From the NCBI GenBank assembly GCA_022494885.1, contig JAGVSM010000197.1, positions 62,001 to 126,000 of the forward strand: a stretch of 64,000 nt of DNA, in the 5' to 3' direction. Below the pieces are notes generated by a model that searched no databases, was not told the DNA's origin, and saw only the letters and a program-made list of their open reading frames with translations. Origin of the DNA: Micrasema longulum. Its lineage: Eukaryota > Arthropoda > Insecta > Trichoptera > Brachycentridae. The position numbers and the translations under genes were made by a program. Positions 1 to 9,659 of this stretch are shown piece after piece; positions within the stretch are counted from its first letter, which is position 1; the number at the start of each line of letters is the position of its first letter.

Positions 1-601
1 TCATTGCAGCGCTGAGGGTAAGTATCCCAATGAAGGCTCTGATTTCCGTATGATTCGTGTCTCTAAATGTCGAACAAGTCATACTATTCGTACGTTTTAT
101 GGATATCTCAACATTTGTCCATTGAACAAGCTCTTGAATGATTTCGTCCGTGATGAATAATTGAAAGCATAAAAGTGGTTCAACAATATTTCTACACATG
201 CGACTAGGACCTCTATTAGAGCGAACTATATTAATGGCGGATGTTCTTCCACTACTTTGGCCTTTAGTAGTAGCCCAGACATGTTTATTCTTACCTCGAA
301 TAACCCTATGAGGTGGAATAACAATGCGGTGGTCATGTCCGGGATTTTCAGGTGCTGAGGTGTCATCTCCGCGATTTTCAGATGTTGAGGTATGATCTCT
401 GGGATTTGCAGGTAGTGTTGGGGTCACATTCACATTTTCCTCGATAACTTCATCTATGTACTCGTCATCAGTATCACTTTGAACATCGTCTTCACTTATA
501 TGATCTTCCATCTCGCTGTTACTGCCATCATCTGCACTTTCATCTTCTTCATTCAATAAATATACTATTTCACTGTCATCCAACACTCTTCTACTCGCCA
601 T
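1..601 (-). CDS. piggyBac-like transposase, N-terminal 200 codons (cut by window edge)
   Basis: The frame from the ATG at 601-599 stays open to base 1 (200 codons, no stop), so the gene continues leftward outside the window. The first ~60 residues are Asp/Glu/Ser-rich, as in piggyBac-family transposases, followed at about residues 65-90 by two similar ENxGxD blocks. From about residue 105 the chain matches the start of the PGBD/DDE_Tnp_1_7 domain: a KHVWATT block, NIVRSNRGP, a PLLCFQLFITDEIIQ helix, QWTN and EIRAFIGILTLS. The DDD catalytic residues would lie beyond the edge. The start is chosen because it is the first ATG after the terminal inverted repeat and the acidic leader follows at once. 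The family cuts and pastes at TTAA; the TIR at 919-931 and adjoining TTAA support this. Whether the remainder is intact cannot be seen. Confidence 0.88.
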   Translation of the reverse strand, partial: MASRRVLDDSEIVYLLNEEDESADDGSNSEMEDHISEDDVQSDTDDEYIDEVIEENVNVTPTLPANPRDHTSTSENRGDDTSAPENPGHDHRIVIPPHRVIRGKNKHVWATTKGQSSGRTSAINIVRSNRGPSRMCRNIVEPLLCFQLFITDEIIQELVQWTNVEISIKRTNSMTCSTFRDTNHTEIRAFIGILTLSAAM

Positions 602-931
602 GGAGTTAAACAATCCTAAAAACGATTAAAATTAATAAATAACAGTAGCCTACTTTTATATATACCGTACATAAGTAAAAAGTAACAAAAACATATTCAC
701 AAAAAAATGCATAAAAGTTACACAAGAGATAAACTGGCGCCTCTCGAGCGCAACGCATCGTCATAGCTACAAAACTGTGGTACTTACCGAGCAGAAGCGA
801 TCGTCACTCGGCAGAGTTGACCAACGACTAAGTTGACTCAGCAACACAAGCTTGCACGCGCGTCGGTTAGAAAAAGACAGCGATATATTTGTTTCGCGGG
901 CGCCTCCAAGGCGCACGTTATCTTTCTAGGG
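1..931 (-). mobile_element. piggyBac-like DNA transposon, 5' end
   Basis: Transposase start plus a 330-bp noncoding leader (602-931) ending in a piggyBac-type TIR. The leader must hold the promoter; no clear TATA is placed. It contains GC-rich inverted motifs (for example GGCGCCTCCAAGGCGC near 899-914) that could be subterminal binding sites. The other end lies outside the window. Confidence 0.85.
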
Positions 932-935
932 TTAA
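919..935 (-). repeat. piggyBac terminal inverted repeat and TTAA target site
   Basis: Read on the minus strand, 931-919 is CCCTAGAAAGATA, the 13-bp terminal repeat known from the original moth piggyBac element, followed outside the element by TTAA (932-935), the obligatory target duplication. Confidence 0.9.
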
Positions 936-1037
936 GACCGTGTGTCTTCCTATCGGATTGCGTCATGCAAAAAAGCAATGATTTTTTGTTCATTAACGAG
1001 TTACGCTTTTAAAATGTAATATGTTATTTTTTAGGTA
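936..1037. other. AT-rich flank of piggyBac insertion
   Basis: No gene or recognisable repeat seen. Confidence 0.4.
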
Positions 1038-1185
1038 TTTTACTGGCAAATCTGGTGAACGCTCGCAACAGACTAACGGGACTACGGGTATAGTTCGTTC
1101 TATCAAACATCGACCAATTGGCCGCAGGTTGAGGGAACATATTTTGAACATTTATGTTTATTTCAGTTATCTACTTCAATAAATG
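1038..1185 (+). repeat. Dispersed repeat, paired with 29640-29785
   Basis: Shares a long diverged match with 29640-29785 on the same strand, centred on TTCTATCAAACAT, GACCAATTG and CCGCAGGTTGA. Family unknown; no TIR or tail recognised. Confidence 0.6.
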
Positions 1186-1269
1186 TAATGTATTTATTTT
1201 AAATAGTACTACAAACAAAATTTTAATACCTTGTTTTACCATTACTAATAAACAATATATATTAGAGTA

Positions 1270-1860
1270 TTTCTCTGTTATCTGGTCTCCGTATTTGTAA
1301 AGTTCACATCAAGAATATTGAAATAGTTCAACATCGATTTTTGAGAAAGAAAGGCTGGAGGTTGTGCTTATCCATAGATCAATATACGTATAATGAGTTA
1401 GAAACTGGCTTAAATATATCTCCTCTTCAAGACCGTTGAAATAAATCCGACCCTCTAGTCCTATTTAAAATTCTCAACTCACTCTTTGATGCGCCTGAAC
1501 TACTGAGCTCAATAAAATTAAATATCCCAACTAGAAACCTCAGAAAAACTTACTCTTTCATACCGATAACCATAGAACTAACTATGGTTTTCATTCCCCT
1601 ATACCCAGAATTCTTAGGTATGCCAACAAACATACCAATCTTGATTTCTTTGATAACGAGTTGTCTTCTTTCAAACGATCACTGAATCAAATTCAATTAT
1701 AAACAGCTTTTTCCCGCTTCCACTCCCACCAAGTCTACTAAATACCATTGTGTCTTTCTACTTTATTTTACAATAATTTTCTTTGTATTAATGTCCTTAA
1801 AAATGCCCATTGAGCAAATATATAAATAAATAAATATATACATAAATAAATAAAAAAACA
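1270..1860 (+). mobile_element. LINE 3' fragment (Jockey/CR1-like), degenerate
   Basis: Broken frames read like the end of a non-LTR reverse transcriptase: an IEIVQHRFLRK block (compare ERIQ.KFLRY in better copies), then LFKILNSLFDAPELLSSIKLNIPTR with several stops and shifts. The 3' UTR ends in (AAAT)n at about 1818-1855. Confidence 0.7.
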
Positions 1861-1878
1861 AAACATTTATCTACATGT

Positions 1879-2290
1879 TTGCGTACTATACAATACATAA
1901 CAAACATTAAAAGGGTTGAAAATATTCAACGAAAATTTTTAAAATACCTAGATTACAAAAACAATAAAACGCTTTGTACTTACAGCCAATTTGCCAAACA
2001 AAATGGATTTTTTACCCTTGAAAATAGACGCACTGTATTTGAATTATGCTATTTACATAAATTATTAAATAATAAAGTAGACTCTTTTAACCTACTCGCC
2101 AAAATTAATCTCAATGTCCCCTTTCACGTGACAAGAAATAAGTATTTTTTCCATCTGCCAGTCTGTAGCACTAACTATGCACAACACTCTTTCTTCTATC
2201 GTTCTTGATCTAACTATAATGCTTTTATTTAATCTATTGATATATTTTACATGCCCCTTAATTTATTTAAAAATAAATTAAGACTCATTC
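1879..2290 (+). mobile_element. LINE reverse transcriptase C-terminus fragment
   Basis: An open frame to 2208 contains VENIQRKFLKYLDYKN, then ENRRTVFELCYLHKLLNNKVDSFNLL, the usual thumb/C-terminal pattern of Jockey-group LINEs (ERIQ.KFL, then L..L.KI.NN..D...LL). Both ends are lost and the upstream part begins inside the RT. A nonfunctional fossil. Confidence 0.72.
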
Positions 2291-2341
2291 TTTCTGGTTG
2301 CGGTACGATCCCACTTGCTATTTAATGATGCTCACATTTGC

Positions 2342-2417
2342 ACACACCTGAACACTTACTCCCACACAAATACACATGAACACACCTCTACACTTACTCT
2401 CATACAAATACACATAA
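2342..2417. repeat. Tandem repeat, two 38-bp units
   Basis: 2342-2379 and 2380-2417 are near-identical CA-rich 38-bp units (ACACACCT..ACACTTACTC..ACACAAATACACAT), with the start of a third unit after them. Confidence 0.7.
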
Positions 2418-2494
2418 ACACACCCTTTTGTTGCACTACAATTTAATATGTATGATTCTTATTTAGAAACTTTGCTGGTCTGTCTTTAAACCGT

Positions 2495-2905
2495 ATTTTT
2501 TAAATCTTATTATATCAACATTTTACAACAGAGATGAAGAACATTTAAAAGAAGGAGAAAAAATGTGGGCATCTACAGGGCTTATGATCTGTCAATGGCT
2601 GGTTTAAGTGGCTTCTTTACACACTGTGTAACATTCACCATTCTGCCCATATTTGAACATCCATATTCCTTCAATTCTTTAATCTTTTAATGTTTGTGAA
2701 GTTTAAGAGCTGAAACCTTTATTTACGCGGGTGAGATTCATTTAATTGAATTATTTCACCTACATACTAGGCAACGCCTGAAAATGTTATTTTTTTCAAT
2801 TTCTATACTTCTTCATGGACCAGGTGGATTTATCAACAAAATTCTGGGAGTTGAATCCTGTCCTTGTCTACAAAAATTTGGACAAACTAAAAATATTGTT
2901 TCTAT
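2495..2905 (+). repeat. FB repeat copy 1
   Basis: Contains the inverted-repeat box (ACAACAGAGATGAAGAACAT), the core with AGGGCTTATGA, GGCTGGTTTAAGTGG and CACACTGTGTAACATTCACC, a tail running to CAACGCCTGAAAA, and then the outer flank in reverse complement (TGTCTACAAAAATTTGGACA near 2866-2885). This is the longest copy and suggests the full element is bounded by inverted flanks. Confidence 0.7.
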
Positions 2906-2959
2906 TATATCATTGTCGACTGTTTGTTTCTTTAAAATAAATAAGTATATTATTTTATT

Positions 2960-3420
2960 TTTATTTTTATTTTATTCAGAAAACATACAGTCATACATAA
3001 TAAGTATTAAAAACAACATTTTTTTAACATAAAAATACCAACTAAGTTTTCATAAATTATGCAAAAGATATAAACATTAAATGTGACAAAAAAAATAAAA
3101 ATAAATAAGAATTTCAAGTGAGAAAATAATAATTGTTGACATTTGCGTTTTCCATGGAGGTAATAAATTAAAATAAATATAAATACCGATTGTACACTCC
3201 GAGCCATCCACGCACACACATGAACGCACATATAAAACATACACAAACATATACATTACTTGCGGCACATATACATAGCACAAACCACTCAAGATGCACA
3301 TTCAGCAACCAGCCCAAATAATCGACCCCATGAAGAAATTTTCTGTACAAATGCAACGTGCAGTTAAAAATGTCTACATCAATACTGAGTCCGTTATAAT
3401 TTCTACAGGTACGTCTAATG
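2960..3420 (-). mobile_element. LINE 3' end, family shared with 16.3-17.0 kb
   Basis: Nearly the same sequence as 16540-17000 in opposite orientation: it starts (minus) in the last coding residues, runs through a GT-rich 3' UTR and ends in the same TATGTTTTCTGAATAAA box before an A-rich tail. A third copy lies at 42110-42412. Confidence 0.75.
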
Positions 3421-3539
3421 AATGAATGAATGAATTATGTAGGTATGTATTGTCAATTATTGTCACAATATCCATATTCAATCTTCCAATATTTTTTTCT
3501 ACCGTACCTCAGTATTCTATTGTCACCCGCCACAACCAG

Positions 3540-3795
3540 ACCGCTAGTGTCCATCCGCAACATTATTCGTACATTTATTGTTCATCCAGTCGCGCCGGTG
3601 CGGTGCCAAAAGCTCGCTGCTGAAGGGCTTCCGCGTTACGCGTGTTTGGTGCAAGTGTGTCAAGTGTCGGATCCAATCAAGTGCTCCAGGAACCAGACAA
3701 CTGGAACAGGTTCGTGGCTTCACCTTCAGCTCGTCTTCCTTGTTGGAGGTTGTGATCGACGGTTGACACCGCATACCACATGGCGACAAAGATTC
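3540..3795. other. GC-richer unexplained segment
   Basis: Clearly richer in G+C than its surroundings and open in several frames; the longest minus frame gives 95 residues with the block RCQPSITTSNKEDELKV. I do not recognise a family on either strand and see no convincing splice sites. It could be an old host exon fragment or part of an unrecognised transposon. Confidence 0.3.
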
Positions 3796-3804
3796 TAACT
3801 TATT

Positions 3805-4330
3805 TTCATTAAAATGCAGTCCACTCGGCAAAATATCCTGCTTTACAAAATTGTAAATAATAAATTCGATTCCCGGAACTCATTAATCTACTTGCTTACC
3901 GTGTCCCCTCCAGGCCAACTAGACTCTCTGATATTTTCTATATTCGTAAATTTAAAACTAATCATCGGAAACATTCTACGATCCCTCGTATATGTGAAAC
4001 ATTTAACAAAAAATTTAATAGTCTTGATATATTTAACACTCCATACAATATGTCTAGAAGAGAAGTAATAGGCTTGATTCATGCTCTTCATTCATTATTC
4101 ATTTAATCATGAAATCAAATGCAACTTTTCACTCTCACTTTCCTTCAATCATCCTTTACCACTCCTTATCAATTTCCTTCTTTTCCTTTCCACTATCTCC
4201 TTGTTTTGTCCATATATATATTATTTTAATATATGGTATATTTATTATTTATATAGTTTAAACTTTAAGACGTCGTCGCTTTATTACAGTATTATTTAGT
4301 AAAAACATATAATTGGATGGCAGGTCCTAC
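3805..4330 (+). mobile_element. LINE RT C-terminus and 3' UTR fragment
   Basis: Begins with STRQNILLYKIVNNKFDSRN, the standard LLYKIVN...D element of Jockey-group RT tails, then shifts frame; the sequence around 3975-4060 (ILRSLVYV, FNKKFNSLDIFNTP in another frame) is the terminal IDIF motif. A related remnant lies at 17025-17100. Confidence 0.65.
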
Positions 4331-4737
4331 TATGTATACATTTTATATCGTTTAAAAAAAAATAAAAAAAATTAACGTGTACATCTGTTTGTATTCGAAA
4401 TAAATAAAACAAAATAAAAATAAAATATCGCCTCTACTATTTCACACACAGTATCCGCAAGGAAAATTTGTTTTCCCGACCAGTAGTTTTAAAAAAAAAA
4501 ATTATTCATAAATTTCATAAAAAGTACATGTTTTTGTAAAATTCTAAAAATATCTACTTTTACACATTTAGTTAATGTTATAACTGTAACTCTCCAAAAA
4601 GAGACTAACTCTTGTGCTTAGAGAGTGACTTACACTGTTTTAGTTGTTTATTTATTAGAGTTTATATAATTTTAAATACGAGTACATGAAAAAAAAAAAA
4701 AAAATAAGAACATTGGGAATATAAAGAAAAAAAATAA
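4331..4737. other. AT-rich stretch with one LINE-type hairpin
   Basis: Mostly A/T runs. ACTCTC (4589-4594) and GAGAGT (4621-4626) could pair, and a (TTTA)-rich tail follows, so a decayed LINE 3' end is possible. No gene. Confidence 0.3.
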
Positions 4738-5290
4738 AACAACAATTTCTTTATTTATTTAATGCACAAAATACACAATTTTACATAGCGACAATTAACT
4801 GTTTTTTTATGTCCCGACTTGTTAGAAAATTCCGTGTTAAGTCGGGACTCTTCGATATATAAATCAAAAATCAAAAATATTTATTAAAATATTAAAACAA
4901 TATTCAGGTAATCAAAAAAATATGCAAAATAATCAAAACAATATACAAAATAATAATAGAAAAATAAAATAAATTCATACTTATTAAAATTTAATGTTGT
5001 TTTTACACTAGTTAAAAAAATTTCTTTAGATTAACTTTAAATTTATTTACTGATATATTATTTTTAATAGTTTTTAGTTCATTGGGAAGATTATTATAAT
5101 TTTTTACACCTTTGAAAACAAAGCTATTTTGACCATGACTTGTATGGAATTTAGGAATTTTTATATTATGTTGGTATCTGAGTGATTTATTCATCTGAAA
5201 TTCTTTTATTTTTTCTTTTTTATATATTTGTATGATATAATTTATTTTATAAAGAGTGTCTACTGTATGAACCTTAAATATTGTATATAG
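4738..5290 (-). mobile_element. LINE 3' fragment with terminal hairpin
   Basis: Minus frame 5194-5012 reads YQHNIKIPKFHTSHGQNSF, then GVKNYNNLPNELKTI: the C-terminal H-N-T-R / N-S-F-Y / W-N-L-P pattern of LINE ORF2. Its 3' UTR holds a hairpin at 4811-4848 (10-bp stem GTCCCGACTT/AAGTCGGGAC) identical, loop included, to the one at 10747-10784 on the other strand, and ends at an AAATAAATAAA tail near 4740. Confidence 0.8.
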
Positions 5291-5404
5291 ACTTTACGTA
5301 TTGAATGTTGAGGGTTTCTTTAAAATTACTTTAAAAATTAATCTTTATACTATTTTAAGAGGGTACTAATACTCTGTTTTACCTCTTATGTATTTTGTAA
5401 AAAA

Positions 5405-5637
5405 AACAACAAATAAAAAACGATACAGAAATAGAGGAAGACCGAGAATGACCAAATCCAACAAATACTTGAAGATGGACATGTTAAAAATCGGATAATC
5501 GGCGCGCGTGCATTAGAAGATGTAGTCATAGCGAGATCTGTATGCAAAAATAAAGTAATGTGGCGTTATATCCTCTCTGCCTACCCTTACGGGGAAACGG
5601 CGTGATGGTTTGTTGTTGTTGTTGTTGTTGTTGTTGT
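5405..5637 (+). mobile_element. RTE-like LINE 3' end with (TTG)n tail
   Basis: Decayed frames of the conserved end GRPRKTW...GHVKS...RACMRRCMN...; the invariant terminal block TACGGGGAAACGGCGTGATGG is followed by about nine TTG units (5610-5637). Confidence 0.8.
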
Positions 5638-5734
5638 CATGTTTGAGTTTACTGTTTACCATATTGATGTGAATAATTATAGACCAGTATTTGAGATGAG
5701 ATGAACTAATTGAAACTATAACTGCAAAAATTAA

Positions 5735-6450
5735 GCGCTTAATGCATTTTTTCATCCCACTTAGAAATATACTTAAAGTCCCGGACTTGAAACACCTATA
5801 CCACGCACTGGCAAATTCTGTGTTGACTTACGGCCTTATTGGTTGGGGAGCTTGCACAAAAACCGCCCTTGAACCTGTAGCAATTGCACAGAAATCTTTA
5901 ATCCGAATCATTTTTATAAAAACATTTCGTTATCCAAGTGACTTGCTCTTCAAAGAATTCAGAGTGCTGAATATTATTCAACAGTATATATTGAGAACGG
6001 TAGTGGTTACACACATCAATAGAGACATTTACCCAAGCGTCAACCACAACCATAATACAAGATACTCTAATAGGGATCTGATACCAAGTGAAGGGGTCAA
6101 CACTGTTCTGGCATCGAGACAGCACTATAACGTCGGCAAAAAGGTCCATAACCTTTTGCCAGAATCGTGGAAAGACGGGAGTATTGTCAAGTTACGGAAG
6201 GTGTTGACCTCGCTCTTTCATGACATTGGTCGTAGGGAGTCAGAAAAGTTGATGCATGCCACGGATTGGAGAACCTTACTGGATGTCAAAAATAAAATAT
6301 AAAAAATTAGGAATAATTTAAAAAAAAAATATTTATAGATGACAACCATGAAGTTTCGCATAAATAAATTGTCTATGTTTTTATGAATGTGTGTATATGT
6401 ATGCGCATGGGTGTATGTACGTGTGTGTGTATGTACATGTGTATATATGT
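5735..6450 (+). mobile_element. LINE fragment (left part, interrupted by hAT at 6451)
   Basis: 5' truncated inside the RT. Carries the open frame listed separately and the start of its 3' UTR with a TG-rich run (6370-6450). The 3' UTR resumes at 7806 after the inserted hAT element and finishes at 8048. Confidence 0.8.
5742..6302 (+). pseudogene. LINE reverse transcriptase C-terminal region (186 codons)
   Basis: Uninterrupted frame beginning inside ORF2 after the catalytic domain: LKHLYHALANSVLTYGLIGWG (thumb-region YG.I.WG box), then AIAQKSLIRII, QQYILRTVVV, the HNTRY box and the terminal IGRRESEKL. The catalytic YADD part is missing, so it cannot act. Closest relatives in the window are 12862-13140 and 36660-37197, which share LLPDSWK-like and GRRESEK motifs. 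No premature stop in this stretch points to a fairly young insertion, but the first methionine is only an internal one. Confidence 0.8.
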
Positions 6451-7805
6451 CAGTGGCGAATGCTCCTTATAATCGATTACATGCAGCTTACCATATTTTT
6501 TTGACATCGTAAGTAATGTTTTATAATACCGTAGTATTATTAGAAAAAAACACATCACCAAAAAAATATATTACTTTTCTTGGGTAACTAAATTTATATA
6601 TTCCTTTATTCCATACAGCGACCAGTTGCGCCTCTATTGGCCAAAATTATTACTACTGGATTACACGAGATTACTCTGCTCACTTTAAAATCAATAATTC
6701 AAATACGTCTTTAACCTAAAACTTTAGAATCTCGTTCGAAAAATTACACTTGCGATTACAGTAATATCTTGCCGCTTTCATTAATGCAATTTAGTCTTTC
6801 AATACTTTTCATAAGGGCTAGTATTCTTTAAAATACATCAATTTGACTTACGACAGTCTAAGGGAGGTGACAATATACGCACTTGTTATGTGTAAGAAAG
6901 AGATAACGAATATATTTTGTATGTCGTAAGTAATTTATCATACTTATGTTTTGGTGGTTTGAAAGTAAATTTGCTTTAAAATAAATAAATATTTTGACAT
7001 TTTAATCGAAACGAATTAATATTTTAATCCATAATATAGTATAAATCCTTTAGTGGGTTTTAAAAAACAAAGATTCGCTAATTGTGTTTTAATTGTAATT
7101 CGTTTTTGTGCATACGATGACAGTTGAATATTGTAGGTTATTCTTCAGTATCCATTTAAACTTTTAAAATTTAGTTAGAGTTATGATAAAAACGTTACTA
7201 GTGTATAGTGATTAAAAAAATATATATGAAGAATTATATTATAATGTATAACTTATGTCGTTTTGTGAATAATAATGTGATATAAAAGTCGATGAAACAA
7301 TGATTCTTAAAACATAATTTATGTTTTGTTTGGTGAACTATCGTGCTCGGTAAGGAATACTTTTGAATTATTATCATTCATTAAGAAATAGTGTTTTATT
7401 TCATGACAAGTTATAATAGTCTGACTTAGCCGAAGATGCACCGGTGCGCTAGTAAATTATTTAGTTTATTAATTACTTTTTTGACGTGTAAGCGCAAAAT
7501 GCGAAATAGCTGCGCGGATGGGTCGTCGCTTTCTAATGACTCAGGCGGAGGTTCGAATCCATAGGGGTTCCATTGGTTTTTTTGCAATAATGTTTTTTTA
7601 AATTGTATTTTTTAAATCAAATGTTTGTGCTACATTAGAAAATATTTTTACCGAAACTATTAGCCGCTGGAGCCATTTGTTAGGAATTATTTATTAAATA
7701 TACAATAGACTTGTTTTTTATATGCCATACTACCGCTATGGACATTTTATCAGAATTTTCATAGCTTTCCAATTTAAAAACTCACCGCTCGCCACTGATA
7801 TATGT
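6443..7805. mobile_element. Non-autonomous hAT transposon with 8-bp TSD
   Basis: The element proper is 6451-7797 (1347 bp). It starts CAGTGGCGA and ends TCGCCACTG (exact 9-bp TIRs, typical of hAT termini), and is flanked by ATATATGT at 6443-6450 and 7798-7805. No transposase frame is present, so it needed one in trans. It carries a tRNA-like stretch at 7499-7575. The target was the TG-rich 3' UTR of a LINE. Confidence 0.9.
7499..7575 (+). repeat. tRNA-Arg-like SINE head inside the hAT element
   Basis: An A-box-like TAGCTGCGCGGATGGG, a CTTTCTAATG anticodon-loop-like segment and a perfect B box GGTTCGAATCC lie at tRNA spacing. Arms do not fold cleanly, so this is a tRNA-derived retroposon or a decayed tRNA, not a functional gene. 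Confidence 0.5.
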
Positions 7806-8048
7806 GTATATTTATATATATGTGTGTATATATGTGTATGTCTGTATGTATATGAATCAAAATGTGTATCCGAATAAGTTTATATTTTGTTTGTCTGTGC
7901 TCTATATTAATTTGTTAAATATTATAATATATTAAAATGTAATTGCCTAGCTTGGAACGGGGTATGTACCCTTGTTAGCTGGGCAAAGTGAACATGGAAT
8001 TGTATTTTGATAAAGAGTGTGAATAAATAAATAAACAAATAAATAAAT
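7806..8048 (+). mobile_element. LINE 3' UTR (right part) with hairpin
   Basis: Continues the TG-rich UTR cut at 6450. Hairpin 7944-7985: TGCCTAGCT pairs with AGCTGGGCA (9 bp with one G-T), loop containing GGAACGGGG. Ends with AATAAATAAATAAACAAATAAA. Confidence 0.75.
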
Positions 8049-8074
8049 AAAATAAATATGTTTTTTAAAAATTA

Positions 8075-8240
8075 TATTTTGTGTTTCTGATCCTATATTT
8101 GTGGTGATATACTCATGTGTCTGTGTCAACTAATTGCTAGTCCCATCTCAACACGGAACTTTTAGTCCGATGGAGTTAGGACTTATGTCTCAAATAATGT
8201 GTAGTTAACTAATGTATGTGAATAAATGAAGAATTTAGAG
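8075..8240 (+). mobile_element. LINE 3' end with hairpin
   Basis: Same family as 56110-56290 (opposite strand): shares the box GATATACTCATGTGTCTGTG, a bulged stem (AGTCCCATC with GATGG..GGACT, 8139-8183) whose loop has CAACACGGAAC, and TTATGTCTCAAATAATG before a GAATAAATGAA tail. Confidence 0.65.
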
Positions 8241-8264
8241 TTTTGTGCATTTTGGTTGTATATT

Positions 8265-8365
8265 TTAAATAATATTTCATGTCAAACATGTCGGGAATCG
8301 GACTAGAGACCTCTTGCATGGTATACAAACGAACTGATCTCTACACCACGACGCCGACAATTCTG
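8265..8365 (-). repeat. tRNA-Gly-like SINE, copy 1
   Basis: On minus: GTCGGCGTCGTGGTGTAGAG, then ACCATGCAAGAGGTCTC, then a degraded B box and CGACATG.TTGACATGAAATATT. The same order occurs at 42725-42820. The CCTACCATGCAAAAGG segment of the better copy resembles the anticodon arm of tRNA-Gly. Confidence 0.6.
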
Positions 8366-8738
8366 CACCCCTATTGTAGCATCTATATTTTGTTTTATAT
8401 TTCACCAAGAAAATTATACGAATATTTTTGAAGTCCAGCGTCGTTCAATTGATCAAATATCGTGACGTCATTCAAGATAAGAAAAGTTAAGTTGGGTTCA
8501 ACTGAACTGGCGCCGTTACCCCGCGGGGAGAATTATAAGCAGAGTGACCTTCCCATAATTGAACGCAGTTAAGCAGCAAGCAGCCAGCCATAAAAAAGTG
8601 ACACTTAGGTTATGTCACTTCTGCGTAAAGAGTAAATAATCAAATCTACACGACAATCAGACCATTTGTTTCTTTAAAAAATAATAAATAATTGACACAT
8701 TCTATTTTTTAATACGACTATTACTACAGTTTAGACCA
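8366..8738. other. Unassigned stretch with a short hairpin
   Basis: No ORF. Contains TGGCGCCGTTACCCC (8510-8525), which superficially resembles a retroelement primer-binding site, and a hairpin AAGTGACA/TGTCACTT (8596-8603, 8613-8620). No LTR was seen around it. Confidence 0.3.
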
Positions 8739-8830
8739 GTGTTCCTCACCTTTCATTATGCTATGCCCAACCGTAGTCTTTTCAAAAGTCAGATGCTCCA
8801 CCGGCAGCAGGTAAATTTTCAACTTATATT
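8739..8830 (+). mobile_element. hAT-type terminus, truncated
   Basis: Starts CAGTGTTCCTCACCTTTCAT and continues ATGCCCAACCGTAG, the common hAT end of CAGTG..TCTCAACCTTT type. Only one terminus is found, so the rest is deleted. Confidence 0.45.
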
Positions 8831-8901
8831 GTTATATTTATGTTTGTAAACATATAAACCCCCAATGAAATTAAATAAAACCTATTCTAATACATATATT
8901 A

Positions 8902-9650
8902 TACTACTACTACTACTACTACTACCATCACGCCATTTCCCCGTAAGGCTAGGCAGAGAGAATGGACCGCCACACACGTATATCCTGGCATACAATCCTA
9001 GCCTCTTCCACATTCACACATCTTGTCATACATGCCCTTCGGTTCTGTTTGCTTTTGACATGACCAGACTTAAGATTTTGGTTTATCTGATCATGCCACG
9101 TCTTCCTTGGTCGCCATATATACTTGTTTTACCATTCTCTCGTCGTCCATTCGTTCTACGTGACCAAACCATCTCAGAGACCCTTTCATAATCTTATCAA
9201 TTATACTTGTCTCAGATTTACACTCTCGCCTGATTTCATCATTCGGAACCCTGTCATACATTGATTTCCCACACATTCGTCTAAGAGATCGCATTTCAAC
9301 CGCGTTCACTCGGCTTTCATCCTTGCTCTACCAGTTCCATGTTTCACTTCCATACATAAGTGTTGGGACTAAAACTCCGTTGTGCACTGCCAGTTTAGCT
9401 TCGATTGACATATTTTTATTAGAAATTACTGTGCTTAGTGCTCCGTTCATTTTGTTGCCCGCATTCACTCTTCTTTCAACATCTTTTTCTACTCTTCCAT
9501 CTCTTGAAAACATGCTTCCCAGATACACAAATTCTTCTACTTGCTCAAGACATTCGTTGTTTACATTTATTATGCAGTCAGTAACCTCACTATCCCTTTC
9601 AAATACCATCACACTGAAATGATTACAAAACTCAAATTGATAATGTAACA
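8902..9650 (-). mobile_element. RTE-like LINE 3' half with (GTA)n tail
   Basis: Minus frames 9651-9328 (EQVEEFVYLGSMFSRDG, VERRVNAGNKMNGAL, LMYGSETWNW) and 9309-9091 (RSLRRMCGKSMYDR, SLRWFGHVERMDDER) are consecutive pieces of one ORF2 C-terminus broken by shifts. After the terminal GGCGTGATGG block the minus strand carries (TAG)n, seen as (ACT)n at 8902-8926. A sister copy with the same tail lies at 33614-34266. Confidence 0.85.
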
Positions 9651-9659
9651 AAGTAGAAT

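Noticed and set aside
3007..3356. Three overlapping minus frames with MCMFYMCVHVC
   Set aside because: They are the GT-rich 3' UTR of a LINE, repeated at 16716-16955 and 42110-42412, not protein genes.
8265..8365. Functional tRNA gene on minus
   Set aside because: Degraded B box and mismatched acceptor stem; it is repeated with the same 3' body at 42725, so it is a SINE.
8500..8640. TGGCGCCGTTACCCC as an LTR retrotransposon primer-binding site
   Set aside because: No LTR pair, no TG...CA ends and no gag/pol frame nearby; one short match is not enough.
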